Assembly: GCF_000821305.1 (NCBI RefSeq)
Contig: NZ_CCXK01000012.1
Location: forward strand, 187,191 to 251,190
Length of the DNA stretch: 64,000 nucleotides
Source: Clostridium culturomicium
Lineage (GTDB): Bacteria > Bacillota > Clostridia > Clostridiales > Clostridiaceae
Reading direction: 5' to 3'
Part shown: piece after piece, positions 1 through 8,733 of the stretch
How positions within the stretch are numbered: position 1 is the first letter of the stretch
How the letters are laid out: every line of letters starts with the position of its first letter
The notes under the pieces: generated by a model
Told to the model about the DNA's origin: nothing
What the model saw: the letters and a program-made list of their open reading frames with translations, nothing else
Databases searched by the model: none
Translations under genes and position numbers: made by a program

Positions 1-12
1 AGGGAGCGGAGG

Positions 13-774
13 ATGAGTTCGTTGTCTAGAAGCAATAATGTACTTAGAAACAAGGAAATACACATTGACGGTAAGGTAAGCTTGAAGGTTTCCTCAGGGG
101 GAGAAATTTTAAGTATTCCAGACAGGCTGATAAAGGAAAGAGAAGACATAGAGAATAAAATCAAAAAAGCTAAAGAGGAATATGAAAAAATCCTTATAGA
201 GCTTGAGGAGCAAAAGGAAAGTATCATATCAGAAGCTAACGAACAAGCAAAGGTAATAGAGAAGAAAGCTTATGAAACAGGCTATGAACAAGGTACAAAA
301 AATGGTTATGAGGATGGATTTAAAGAAGCCTATGAGAAAAATGTAGATAAAGCTATGGCAGACAGTGAAAAGGTTAGAGAAGAATGCTACAGTACTCTTT
401 TAGAAATTCAAAGTCAGGCCGAAGCTTACATAATAGAAAATAAAAAAAATATCCTTGAAATAGGAATAACCATTGCAGAACAAGTACTTAGAGATAAATT
501 TGAGGAAAAAGATGCAATGAATGCCCTTCTTGAAAATGTAATAAAGGAATTTAATCAAAAGAAGGATTTAATCATTAAAGTAAATCCAATCTATATCGAA
601 GAGCTTCAGAAAAGTGTGAAGGAGATGATAGATAAATTTGATCTATCACAAAAGATTTTTGTTATTCCGGATGGAGTCATAGCAAAGGGAAGTGCAGAAA
701 TAGAAACTACTGGAGGAAAATTAACTGTTGGTATAGATAGTGTTTTAGAAAAGGTTAAAGCAGAGCTGCTATAG
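13..774 (+). CDS. fliH: Flagellar export apparatus protein FliH
   Basis: FliH is the cytoplasmic stator of the flagellar type III export ATPase: it binds and restrains FliI and links it to the C-ring. The 253-residue protein has a long charged, Glu/Lys-rich helical N-terminal half (about residues 40-100, including a Gly-containing stretch around YETGYEQGTKNGYEDGF) and a C-terminal FliH/HrpE domain, the usual family layout. It begins 12 bases into the window behind a GGAGG site and is followed 10 bp later by fliI, in the standard fliH-fliI-fliJ order; fliF and fliG are presumably just upstream, outside the window. The assignment rests mainly on context plus architecture, because FliH sequences diverge strongly. 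Confidence 0.93.
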   Translation: MSSLSRSNNVLRNKEIHIDGKVSLKVSSGGEILSIPDRLIKEREDIENKIKKAKEEYEKILIELEEQKESIISEANEQAKVIEKKAYETGYEQGTKNGYEDGFKEAYEKNVDKAMADSEKVREECYSTLLEIQSQAEAYIIENKKNILEIGITIAEQVLRDKFEEKDAMNALLENVIKEFNQKKDLIIKVNPIYIEELQKSVKEMIDKFDLSQKIFVIPDGVIAKGSAEIETTGGKLTVGIDSVLEKVKAELL

Positions 775-784
775 AGGAGGAAAT

Positions 785-2092
785 ATGATATCTATAGATT
801 TTAATAAAACACTTGAAAAGATAAAAAATATTACACCCTACATTTCAGAAGGTAAGGTAAAGAAGGTAATAGGGCTTACAGTGGAAGTTGAGGATTTAAA
901 AACATCTGTAGGAGAGCTTTGTACGATTTACAATCAAAGCAATCATCCTATAAGCTGTGAGGTTGTTGGCTTTAGAGAAAATGAAATAATTCTCATGCCA
1001 CTAGGTACTTTAGTGGGAATAGGTCCTGGCTGCAGAGTTGTGGCAAGTGGAAATCCATGCAGTGTTAAATGCAGTGATGAACTTTTAGGAAAGGTTATAG
1101 ATCCGCTGGGGTCACCTATAGATGACAAGGAGATAGTCACTGGAGAAAGGTATAGTTTGTTTAATAAACCACCAGATCCAATGAAAAGAAAGAGAATAAA
1201 AAATATAATGCCTACGGGGATAAAGGCAATAGATGGTTTTATAACTTGCGGAGAAGGTCAAAGAATAGGGATATTTGCTGGAAGTGGGGTTGGAAAAAGT
1301 ACGACTCTTGGAATGATAGCAAAATCTGCAGAGGCAGATGTTAACGTAATTGCTCTTATAGGGGAAAGGGGCAGAGAGGTTTTAGATTTCATAGAAAGGG
1401 ATTTAGGTCCGGAAGGAATGAAGAAATCTGTTGTTGTATGCGCAACTTCAGATAAGCCGCCTTTAGTAAGACTTAAAGGAGCTTTAACGGCAACCTCCAT
1501 CGCTGAATACTTTAGAGATCAAGGGAAAAAAGTAATATTAATGATGGATTCCGTAACAAGATTTGCAATGGCACAAAGGGAAGTTGGACTTGCAATAGGA
1601 GAACCACCAGCACAAAAGGGGTATACACCATCAGTGTTTGCGGAGCTTCCAAAGCTAATGGAAAGAACAGGAGTTTCAGATGTTGGCTCAATTACCGCCT
1701 TTTATACAGTGCTAGTGGATGGAGATGATTTTAATGAACCTATAGCTGATGCTGTAAGGGGAATACTTGATGGACATATTGTTTTATCAAGAGAACTGGC
1801 TCATAAAAATCATTACCCAGCAATTGATGTTTCTAACAGTGTCAGCCGTTTAATGAATGATATTTGTGAGGAAGAGCATAAGAAAACTGCATCATATGCG
1901 AGAGATTTATTGGCAACCTACAAGGAAGCAGAAGATTTAATTAATATTGGGGCTTACGAGCATGGATCAAATCCGAAGATTGATAGAGCTATAGAGTATA
2001 TAGATAGTATTAATGGCTTTTTGAAACAGGGAATTGATGAAAAAAGTTCCTTTGAGGAAAGCGTAAATAGTTTGTTAAACATATTTAGATAG
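785..2092 (+). CDS. fliI: Flagellum-specific ATPase FliI
   Basis: FliI is the hexameric ATPase that energises unfolding and loading of flagellar export substrates at the membrane gate. The 435-residue protein resembles F1-beta: Walker A GSGVGKST near residue 166, a Walker B strand VILMMDSVTRFA, and a conserved GEPPAQKGYTPSVFAELPKL segment. Length is normal for the family. ATG follows GAGGAGGAAAT. It is translated between fliH and fliJ in the same operon. The sequence identity to FliI/YscN-type ATPases is unmistakable, and the flagellar neighbours exclude an F- or V-type ATP synthase subunit. Confidence 0.98.
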   Translation: MISIDFNKTLEKIKNITPYISEGKVKKVIGLTVEVEDLKTSVGELCTIYNQSNHPISCEVVGFRENEIILMPLGTLVGIGPGCRVVASGNPCSVKCSDELLGKVIDPLGSPIDDKEIVTGERYSLFNKPPDPMKRKRIKNIMPTGIKAIDGFITCGEGQRIGIFAGSGVGKSTTLGMIAKSAEADVNVIALIGERGREVLDFIERDLGPEGMKKSVVVCATSDKPPLVRLKGALTATSIAEYFRDQGKKVILMMDSVTRFAMAQREVGLAIGEPPAQKGYTPSVFAELPKLMERTGVSDVGSITAFYTVLVDGDDFNEPIADAVRGILDGHIVLSRELAHKNHYPAIDVSNSVSRLMNDICEEEHKKTASYARDLLATYKEAEDLINIGAYEHGSNPKIDRAIEYIDSINGFLKQGIDEKSSFEESVNSLLNIFR

Positions 2093-2103
2093 GGGGATTA
2101 AAC

Positions 2104-2544
2104 TTGGATAACTTTAAATTCAGACTTCAAAAGGTGTTGGACATAAGAGTTAAAAATGAAGATGAAAGTAAGGTAAAGTACTCTAAGGCTCAAAGTGAAA
2201 AAAGAGCTGTAGAAAAAGAATTAGAAGATTTAAAGTTAAGCTATCAAAAATATTCAGATACCATTGATATAGAGGATGGTGTTGGAAGAAGTATAGTTTC
2301 AAATTACTTGAGCTTTGTATCTAATATGATTGAGAAAACAGATAATGAGTTAAAAGAAAAAGAGGTTCTAGTGAATGAAGCGAGACTTGAACTTCTTAAT
2401 AATCAGATTGAAAGAAAGTCTATAGAAAAACTAAAAGAGAATAAATATAAGCTCCACAAAAAGGAAGTTGACCAGAAAGAACAAGCTATTAATGATGAGT
2501 TTGGAATATATTCTTATTTTAGAAATGTAGTTCAAAGCATTTAG
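2104..2544 (+). CDS. fliJ: Flagellar export chaperone FliJ
   Basis: FliJ is a small coiled-coil protein that inserts into the FliI ring and couples it to the FlhA gate. The 146-residue product is almost entirely charged heptad-like helix, beginning with the family-typical FKFRLQKVLDIR. The start is a TTG, 11 bp after fliI, behind a GGGGG-type ribosome site (ataggggg); no ATG lies near enough to replace it. Position between fliI and fliK matches FliJ in Firmicute operons. Length is normal (about 145-150 residues). Confidence 0.92.
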   Translation: MDNFKFRLQKVLDIRVKNEDESKVKYSKAQSEKRAVEKELEDLKLSYQKYSDTIDIEDGVGRSIVSNYLSFVSNMIEKTDNELKEKEVLVNEARLELLNNQIERKSIEKLKENKYKLHKKEVDQKEQAINDEFGIYSYFRNVVQSI

Positions 2545-2550
2545 GGGTTA

Positions 2551-3735
2551 ATGAGTATGAAGATAGATATGTTAGCAATGTCAGTTAATTTTGCAAGTGG
2601 TGAGGATATAAAAACAGATAAAGGAAATGGTGATTTTTTCAAAGTTCTTACTAACAAAATAGAAGGTTCTGCTTCTGAAGAAATGACAAATATAGATGAA
2701 ACTAAAGATATTGACGGCGAAAATAATGCAGAGTATGACCTTATAGCATTAATGGCTTCAATATTGAACAATTTAGGAACAATTGAAAATAATCAAGCAG
2801 CAATAGTTGAAGACATTCCTGAATTGACCATAAATCTGGAGCTAGTTAAGAATATGGCTCTTAAGGCAGAGGAAACAGAAGGGCTTAATTTAGAGAACCT
2901 TGAGGAAGTTTTTAAAGAAAGTGAAGTTGAGGAATTCTTTAGTGGATTAAATTTGAATTTGGATGACATTGCCTTAAGTAAAGAAGAAAGGAATCAGTTG
3001 TTCCTAAAGCTTTTAAACAAGATAGGTGATGGTAAAGAAATTGCTAATGTAGATGGAGAAGTTGAATTTAAAACAGAGGACGCTAATAAATTTCAGAATG
3101 TAACTGGAGAGATCTTTAAGGATTATAAGACTAGTAATGAAATTCAGCAAGGCAATGATAATTTGTTTGGAGTTGGTTCCTTTAAACATAGGAATATTAT
3201 AGTTGAAGAAAAACCATCAAACCCACAGGGTGAGCTTAGTTTATTAAACAGAATAGCCTTTTCTTCAAACAATATAACAGAAACAACAAAAGAAGTAGCA
3301 CCAGTAGTGGTGAGAAATGAATATTTAGGGTCTGATGTTCTAAAAGTTGTGAAATATATAAGTAATAACAGGATAGAAGAACTAAATGTGAAAATTACCC
3401 CAAGAGAACTGGGAGAGGTCAATATTAAGCTTTTAAAGGCTGAGGATAATAATGAATTAATTATAACTTTAACCAACAAGAAGGCTTATGAACTTATAAA
3501 GGAAAATGTTACTGATATAGAAAAGCATTTGGCTAGTTTAGATATAAAAGTAAAAGAGGTAGTAGTTCAAGTTAAAAATGAAGTATTCAGCGATATGGCA
3601 GGAAGCTTCAATGAGCAGTTTAGCAAAAACAGTTCAAGAGAAGGGAAAAAGAGTAACCTTCCAAAGGAAGGCAGTTACTTAGAAGAAGAGCAAGAAAATC
3701 AAAAGGATGAGTCTAATATTAATTTGTTAGTGTAG
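2551..3735 (+). CDS. fliK: Flagellar hook-length control protein FliK
   Basis: FliK measures hook length and triggers the FlhB-dependent switch in export specificity. The 394-residue protein has a long acidic, poorly conserved N-terminal region and, from about residue 265, the C-terminal Flg_hook domain (motif VKITPRELGEVNIKLLK, then a second helix-strand unit and an acidic tail). An ATG at 2551 is followed by a second in-frame ATG at 2557, so the start could shift by two codons; the ribosome site (TTAGGGGTTA) is modest. It lies between fliJ and flgD as in other clostridial operons. Confidence 0.9.
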   Translation: MSMKIDMLAMSVNFASGEDIKTDKGNGDFFKVLTNKIEGSASEEMTNIDETKDIDGENNAEYDLIALMASILNNLGTIENNQAAIVEDIPELTINLELVKNMALKAEETEGLNLENLEEVFKESEVEEFFSGLNLNLDDIALSKEERNQLFLKLLNKIGDGKEIANVDGEVEFKTEDANKFQNVTGEIFKDYKTSNEIQQGNDNLFGVGSFKHRNIIVEEKPSNPQGELSLLNRIAFSSNNITETTKEVAPVVVRNEYLGSDVLKVVKYISNNRIEELNVKITPRELGEVNIKLLKAEDNNELIITLTNKKAYELIKENVTDIEKHLASLDIKVKEVVVQVKNEVFSDMAGSFNEQFSKNSSREGKKSNLPKEGSYLEEEQENQKDESNINLLV

Positions 3736-3778
3736 AAGAAATGTTTATTACATTCATAAGAACATAGGGGAGGTAATC

Positions 3779-4258
3779 ATGGAAATAAGTAACGTAAGAA
3801 GCTGGTCAGATAAAACGGAAAATGGAACGCCAATAGTGCAGCCAGGGAAGGAAACTAATAAGGATATATTTCTTCAAATGCTTGTTGGACAGATGACGAA
3901 CCAGGATCCATTTAATCCTCAAGATCCAACTCAATACATTACTCAGTTAGCTCAGTTTACGACCTTGGAGCAGATGATGGAAATGAATGAAGGAATAGAG
4001 TATCTGGTTGGAATAAATAATGGTGTTTTAATCAATAGTGCATTATCAACCTCATCAGCTTTAATAGGTAAAGAAGTTGAGCTTTGTGTTCCAGATGAAG
4101 AGAATAAGGGGGAAACTAAAAGTTACTCGGGAACACTTAAGAGTGTATCCATTAAAGATGGAACTGTTTATTTAGAAGCTGAGCTTAGTGATACAGGAGA
4201 GATAAAGGAATTTCCATATTCCTCATTAGTTAAGGTGAAAGATAATACTGAAAAGTAA
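3779..4258 (+). CDS. flgD: Flagellar hook assembly (capping) protein FlgD
   Basis: FlgD forms the temporary cap under which hook subunits polymerise. The N-terminal FlgD signature is clear: FLQMLVGQMTNQDPFNP followed by a Thr/Gln-rich segment QLAQFTTLEQMMEMN. At 159 residues it is shorter than the enterobacterial protein (about 230), because the C-terminal FlgD Ig-like/FnIII part is reduced to one small beta-rich stretch; this short form is common in Firmicutes. ATG follows GGGGAGGTAATC. It sits directly upstream of the hook gene flgE. Confidence 0.95.
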   Translation: MEISNVRSWSDKTENGTPIVQPGKETNKDIFLQMLVGQMTNQDPFNPQDPTQYITQLAQFTTLEQMMEMNEGIEYLVGINNGVLINSALSTSSALIGKEVELCVPDEENKGETKSYSGTLKSVSIKDGTVYLEAELSDTGEIKEFPYSSLVKVKDNTEK

Positions 4259-4288
4259 AAGAATAAGTGTAAAGGGGAGAAAACAAAG

Positions 4289-5098
4289 ATGTTAAGATCA
4301 ATGTATTCAGGAATAAGTGGAATGAAGGCAAATCAAACAAAGATGGACGTAGTAGGTAATAACGTGGCAAACGTTGGAACTACAGCCTTTAAAAAATCAA
4401 GTGCAAGATTTACAGATGCTTTAAATCAAACAATGATTCATGCTAGTGCACCAACAGGTGGAATTGGGGGAACAAACCCAGGACAAGTTGGAATTGGAAC
4501 TAAGGTGGCAGGAATTTACAAATATATGGGGCAAGGTTCTTTACAACCAACAGGTAGAGTAACAGACATGGCAATAGATGGAGATGGATTCTTCGTAGTT
4601 GAAAAGAAGGGTGAAGTGGCATTTACAAGAGATGGATCATTTTCTTTAGATAAGGATGGGAACTTGGTAACTGCTGATGGATACAGAGTTGTAGATGATG
4701 CAGGAGATCCAATAATTATACCAACAACTATTAACGATGCAGGGGAAGATAAGAGTGTAATATCTGTAACAGTTTCTAAGGATGGTACCATTTCTTTAGG
4801 TCTTGAAGATGGTACAAAAATAGAGGATCACGCAAAGCTTAGAATTGCTGTATTCCAAAACCCAGAAGGGTTAACTGCACTATCAGGAAACTTGTATGGT
4901 CAGTCTGCAAACTCTGGTGATGCAATATATGATGCAGAATACGGTTCAATAATTCAGGGAGCAATAGAAATGTCTAATGTAGATTTATCAGAAGAGTTTA
5001 CAGATATGATAGTTACAACAAGAGCCTTCCAGGCATCAAGTAAAGTAATCACTACAAGTGATGAACTTTTACAAGAAATTATAAATCTTAAGAGATAA
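4289..5098 (+). CDS. flgE: Flagellar hook protein FlgE
   Basis: This is a rod/hook-family protein, most likely the hook subunit FlgE. It has the N-terminal rod motif (MYSGISGMKANQTKMDVVGN then NVANVGTTAFKKS) and the C-terminal hook-basal-body motif (TDMIVTTRAFQASSKVITTS). At 269 residues it is the short single-domain form seen in Bacillus and Clostridium. FlgE and FlgG are hard to separate by sequence; the position right after flgD and before motA favours FlgE. The clostridial gene flbD, expected immediately downstream, is missing: motA starts 14 bp after this stop. Confidence 0.88.
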   Translation: MLRSMYSGISGMKANQTKMDVVGNNVANVGTTAFKKSSARFTDALNQTMIHASAPTGGIGGTNPGQVGIGTKVAGIYKYMGQGSLQPTGRVTDMAIDGDGFFVVEKKGEVAFTRDGSFSLDKDGNLVTADGYRVVDDAGDPIIIPTTINDAGEDKSVISVTVSKDGTISLGLEDGTKIEDHAKLRIAVFQNPEGLTALSGNLYGQSANSGDAIYDAEYGSIIQGAIEMSNVDLSEEFTDMIVTTRAFQASSKVITTSDELLQEIINLKR

Positions 5099-5112
5099 GT
5101 AAGAGGTTAGTT

Positions 5113-5928
5113 ATGAAAAGAAAAGATATATTAACACCAATAGGAATCCTACTTGGTGCGGGACTTATTATTTATAGTATATCTGATGGAGCTGTTGGCC
5201 TTAAAGGTTTCTATGATCTTTTATCCATATATATAACTGTTGGAGGATCATTTGCAGCTTTAATAATTACTTATCCATTAGATGAAATAAAGTTAGTATT
5301 AAGAATGACTAAAAATATTTTTGAAACGCCTGCATTAAAAAAGGTTGAGATGATAGAGACTTTTAAGGATTTATCTATTGATGCTAGAAAGAATGGCCTT
5401 CTTTCATTAGAAGGCAGAATAAACCAAATTGATGATGATTTTATGAAGACAGGTTTAGAACTAGTTGTTGATGGAATAGAGACAGATTTAATTGTTGAGA
5501 TAATGAATAATAAAATTGATGAAGTAGTTAATAGACATAATAAGGGTGCTAAGGTTTATAAAACTTGGGCAGCATATGCACCAGCTTTTGGTATGATAGG
5601 AACTTTAATAGGGCTTATACAAATGCTTGCAGAACTTGATAACCCTGATATGATAGCGGTTGGTATGGCAAAGGCCTTAATAACAACCTTCTATGGAGCA
5701 CTAATGGCAAATTTAATACTAAATCCACTAGGATATAATCTTCAAAATAAAGGTGAGAAAGAGGCTGCAAATAGAGATATGATGCTTGTTGGAATTTTAA
5801 GCATTAAAAATGGAGAAAGCACAAGGGTTTTAGAAGAAAAGCTAATGAGCTTTTTAACAGAAAAAGAAAAGCGTGCATATTTAGGAAGTAAAAGAATGGA
5901 TAAGAAGGTAGATAGAGATGTCGCGTAA
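5113..5928 (+). CDS. motA: Flagellar motor stator protein MotA
   Basis: MotA forms, with MotB, the ion-conducting stator that drives rotation. The 271-residue protein has four membrane segments (approximately residues 8-25, 33-53, 152-172 and 182-202) and the large cytoplasmic loop that contacts FliG. The motif YAPAFGMIGTLIGLIQML lies in the third membrane segment and is diagnostic. The 3' end overlaps motB by 11 bp, implying translational coupling of the two stator subunits. Whether the ion is H+ or Na+ cannot be decided from the sequence. Confidence 0.97.
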   Translation: MKRKDILTPIGILLGAGLIIYSISDGAVGLKGFYDLLSIYITVGGSFAALIITYPLDEIKLVLRMTKNIFETPALKKVEMIETFKDLSIDARKNGLLSLEGRINQIDDDFMKTGLELVVDGIETDLIVEIMNNKIDEVVNRHNKGAKVYKTWAAYAPAFGMIGTLIGLIQMLAELDNPDMIAVGMAKALITTFYGALMANLILNPLGYNLQNKGEKEAANRDMMLVGILSIKNGESTRVLEEKLMSFLTEKEKRAYLGSKRMDKKVDRDVA

Positions 5929-6622
5929 GAAAAGAAGCAACGATGAGGGTTTAACAAGTTCTTGGATGGACACTTATGCAGATACAATTACTTTATTACT
6001 TACATTTTTTATATTACTATACACCTTCTCAATAGTTGATAATGAAAAGCTTCAGACAATTGCTCAAGCTTTAAAGGGTCAGATAGAAGGAACTCCTATG
6101 ACTAATGAACAGACAGAAGCTTTACCTGATGATTTTGTTTCGGGAGTTGGAGTGAAAAATCCTTACGACCAGTTGGTTGAAAAGGTTACAAGTGTCTTAG
6201 AAAAGAATGGATTAAGTGATGTTGTAAAAATAAGAGAAGAAGATGCTGGAGTAATTCTTCAGTTAGGGGACAGTATCTTATTTGATACAGGACAAGCTGT
6301 TTTGAAGGAAGAATCATATCAGGTTCTTAATGTAATAAGCACCATAATACCACAGGTTGATAATGAAATTATGGTGCAGGGCCATACAGATAACAGGCCT
6401 ATAAGTTCTGATAAGTATCCTTCTAACTGGGAGCTGTCTTCAGCTAGGGCTCTTGCTGTTGTTAAGTATTTTATTAATGAAAAAGATCTTGGTGCAGATA
6501 GATTTTCAGCGACAGGATATGGTGAACATAGACCATTGGTAGAAAATACATCAGTTGAGAACATGGGAATTAATAGAAGAGTTGATATTTTAATAGTTCA
6601 ACAAAAGGAGACTGAAGAATAG
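5918..6622 (+). CDS. motB: Flagellar motor stator protein MotB
   Basis: MotB anchors the stator to peptidoglycan and carries the ion-binding aspartate. The 234-residue protein has a short basic N-terminus, one membrane helix (SWMDTYADTITLLLTFFILL) with the expected conserved Asp at residue 22, and a C-terminal OmpA-like peptidoglycan-binding domain (VQGHTDNRPISS, NWELSSARALAVVKYF, GYGEHRP, NRRVDI). It starts inside the end of motA. The next gene in most operons, fliL, is absent; fliO follows after 3 bp. Confidence 0.97.
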   Translation: MSRKKRSNDEGLTSSWMDTYADTITLLLTFFILLYTFSIVDNEKLQTIAQALKGQIEGTPMTNEQTEALPDDFVSGVGVKNPYDQLVEKVTSVLEKNGLSDVVKIREEDAGVILQLGDSILFDTGQAVLKEESYQVLNVISTIIPQVDNEIMVQGHTDNRPISSDKYPSNWELSSARALAVVKYFINEKDLGADRFSATGYGEHRPLVENTSVENMGINRRVDILIVQQKETEE

Positions 6623-6625
6623 GAT

Positions 6626-7027
6626 ATGGATAAAACACTTATGGAGTATTTAATTAATATTATTTTATTAGTACCAATTGTTTTGTGTTTAATAGTGGTT
6701 TCATTAAAACTGAGTAAAAAGGGTGTAGATACCTTCAGTATGAAGAGTTATGCCCAGGTAATAGAAAGGTTTAGCTTAAATAAAGATACAACTCTATATG
6801 TACTTAAGCTAGGGACTACTGGCTGTGTACTAATTTCTTCAGCTCATAACACTCAGATAATAAAAGAGTTAGATGAAAATGAAATAGAAGAAGTAATCAG
6901 GATGAAAAAAGAAAAACAGACTGTAATAAATCTATCAAAGCTACCAGGTTTTGATGTAAAGAGTTTAGTAAATAAAGGGATTGTAAGGGGAAAAGAAGAT
7001 GGACATACTAAAGGAAATTTTAGCTAA
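6626..7027 (+). CDS. fliO: Flagellar biosynthetic protein FliO (FliZ-like)
   Basis: FliO is a small bitopic membrane protein that helps FliP assemble into the export gate. The 133-residue product has one N-terminal membrane helix (about residues 8-26, LINIILLVPIVLCLIVVSL) and a short cytoplasmic beta-rich domain (RFSLNKDTTLYVLKLGTTG). The sequence is weakly conserved, so the call relies on topology, length and the position immediately before fliP. Its 3' end overlaps fliP by 29 bp. No CDS separates it from motB, so fliL is not present here. Confidence 0.82.
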   Translation: MDKTLMEYLINIILLVPIVLCLIVVSLKLSKKGVDTFSMKSYAQVIERFSLNKDTTLYVLKLGTTGCVLISSAHNTQIIKELDENEIEEVIRMKKEKQTVINLSKLPGFDVKSLVNKGIVRGKEDGHTKGNFS

Positions 7028-7667
7028 TAACACAAGTTTAACCCCAAGCATGCAGATAGTTTTCTTTATGACATTTCTCATGTTCTTGCCAACAGTAGTA
7101 ATGATGATGACAAGCTTCGTAAGGATAATAATTACATTTTCATTTATTAAATCAGCTTTAGGGGCTCAGCAGAGCATTCCAAATCAAATTTTAGTTGGAT
7201 TAGCTCTTTGTATGACTATCTTCATAATGAGCCCTGTTATTTCGGATATTAATAAAAATTCTATTCAGCCATACATGAATGAAGAAATAAGTGATGAAGA
7301 AGCTTATGTGCAGTTGAAAAAGCCTATAGCGGAATTTTTATTAAAGCATACGAGGCAGGAAGATTTAGAGCTTTTTGTAACTAATTCAAGTATAGATGCT
7401 GAAAATATTCCTAAGGAAGAGCTACCATTAAATATAATTGTTCCGGCATTTGCTATAAGTGAATTGAAAACTGCTTTTCAGATAGGCTTTATAATTTATG
7501 TTCCATTCTTAGTTATAGATTTAATTGTATCCAGTACATTGATGTCTATGGGGATGTTTATGCTTCCGCCAGCAATGATATCACTCCCATTTAAACTATT
7601 ACTATTTGTGATGGTTGATGGATGGAACCTATTAGTAAAATCTTTAATTGAAAGCTTTGTGGGATAG
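6999..7667 (+). CDS. fliP: Flagellar export gate protein FliP
   Basis: FliP is the main subunit of the FliPQR core export channel. The 222-residue protein contains the family signatures SFVRIIITFSFIKSALG and IPAFAISELKTAFQIGF-type motif (here VPAFAISELKTAFQIGF), four predicted membrane helices and the periplasmic-side loop between helices 2 and 3. Unlike the enterobacterial protein it has no cleavable signal peptide. The ATG at 6999 lies inside fliO, so its translation is probably coupled. The order fliP-fliQ-fliR is intact. Confidence 0.97.
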   Translation: MDILKEILANNTSLTPSMQIVFFMTFLMFLPTVVMMMTSFVRIIITFSFIKSALGAQQSIPNQILVGLALCMTIFIMSPVISDINKNSIQPYMNEEISDEEAYVQLKKPIAEFLLKHTRQEDLELFVTNSSIDAENIPKEELPLNIIVPAFAISELKTAFQIGFIIYVPFLVIDLIVSSTLMSMGMFMLPPAMISLPFKLLLFVMVDGWNLLVKSLIESFVG

Positions 7668-7677
7668 GAGAACAGCT

Positions 7678-7947
7678 ATGAGCGAAATAATTATAATGAC
7701 AATTGTAAAAAAAGCTTTAGTGGCAGGAATTATGGTTGCAGGCCCAATTTTAATGATATCGTTGATAGTTGGACTTATAATAAGTATTTTTCAAGCTACA
7801 ACTCAGATTCAAGAGCAGACATTAACCTTTGTACCAAAGCTTATAACAATAATATTAGTAATGGTAATCTTGGGACCTTGGATGTTAAATAAACTAGTTT
7901 TACTAACCACTGAGTTATTTAGCATGATAAGTACCATAACAAGGTAA
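7678..7947 (+). CDS. fliQ: Flagellar export gate protein FliQ
   Basis: FliQ is an 89-residue two-helix protein that wraps the FliP5-FliR core channel. Signatures are the first helix (ALVAGIMVAGPILMISLIVG), then SIFQATTQIQEQTLTFVPK, then the second helix. I place the start at ATG 7678, behind AGGAGAACAGCT, rather than at an in-frame ATG 30 bp upstream, because this gives the canonical 89-residue length. The stop overlaps the fliR start (TAATG). Confidence 0.97.
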   Translation: MSEIIIMTIVKKALVAGIMVAGPILMISLIVGLIISIFQATTQIQEQTLTFVPKLITIILVMVILGPWMLNKLVLLTTELFSMISTITR

Positions 7948-8708
7948 TGAATATGTTATTTGTATTTTTTAGAATATCAGCCTTCTTTTTGGCTGCAAAT
8001 GTATTTTTCCCAAGCAGAACACCTAAGCTTTTCAAAGTATGTTTTTCATTGCTTATCTCTGCCATGTTAGGAGTTAATATTGAGGTAAGTATAGCAGCAG
8101 GGACTACTTATGAACTTGTAGTGTTTGCAATTCTTGAAACAGTTAATGGCTTAGTTTTGGGATACATAGTAAATTTATGCTTCTACTCCCTGAAGATGGC
8201 TGGAAATTTAATAGATTATCAAATAGGTTTATCCATGTCTAGTACTTATGATCCTAATACTAATGCAAATGCAACTATTATGGAGAATTTTATGTACTTC
8301 ATTGGATTAGTAGTGTTTTTTGGATTAAATGCTCATCATGTGATGATAAATTCAATCTTAAACAGCTTTGAGATTATCCCAATAGGATACTCAATTATAG
8401 ATAATAATTTTGGATATATAATGAAAGTGTTTATAGAGTATTTCATTATTGGTATAAAGATAGCGAGTCCAATAGTTCTTATTCTTATTGTGACAGATTT
8501 GATTACGGGAATAATTTCAAGAAGTATTTCAGGGCTTAACGTTATGATAATAGGAATGCCCCTTAAAATGCTGGTAGGTCTTATTTTTATTATAGCAGCG
8601 TTACCTTTTGTAATTAATGAAATACAGGAGATATTTAAAGGCTTAGGAAATGTTCTAGATGGTAGTCTAACCTTTAATCTTCAATTGTTGACAAGTTACT
8701 GGATGTAG
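7947..8708 (+). CDS. fliR: Flagellar export gate protein FliR
   Basis: FliR completes the FliPQR core. The 253-residue protein is hydrophobic with about six membrane helices and carries the typical FRISAFFLAANVFFP N-terminus and a C-terminal GMPLKMLVGLIFIIAALPF segment. It begins within the TAATG overlap with fliQ. In many clostridia fliR is fused to flhB; here they are separate genes, with a stop at 8708 and the flhB start 25 bp further on. Confidence 0.95.
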   Translation: MNMLFVFFRISAFFLAANVFFPSRTPKLFKVCFSLLISAMLGVNIEVSIAAGTTYELVVFAILETVNGLVLGYIVNLCFYSLKMAGNLIDYQIGLSMSSTYDPNTNANATIMENFMYFIGLVVFFGLNAHHVMINSILNSFEIIPIGYSIIDNNFGYIMKVFIEYFIIGIKIASPIVLILIVTDLITGIISRSISGLNVMIIGMPLKMLVGLIFIIAALPFVINEIQEIFKGLGNVLDGSLTFNLQLLTSYWM

Positions 8709-8733
8709 AAATTAATGTTAGGAGAGAAAGAGA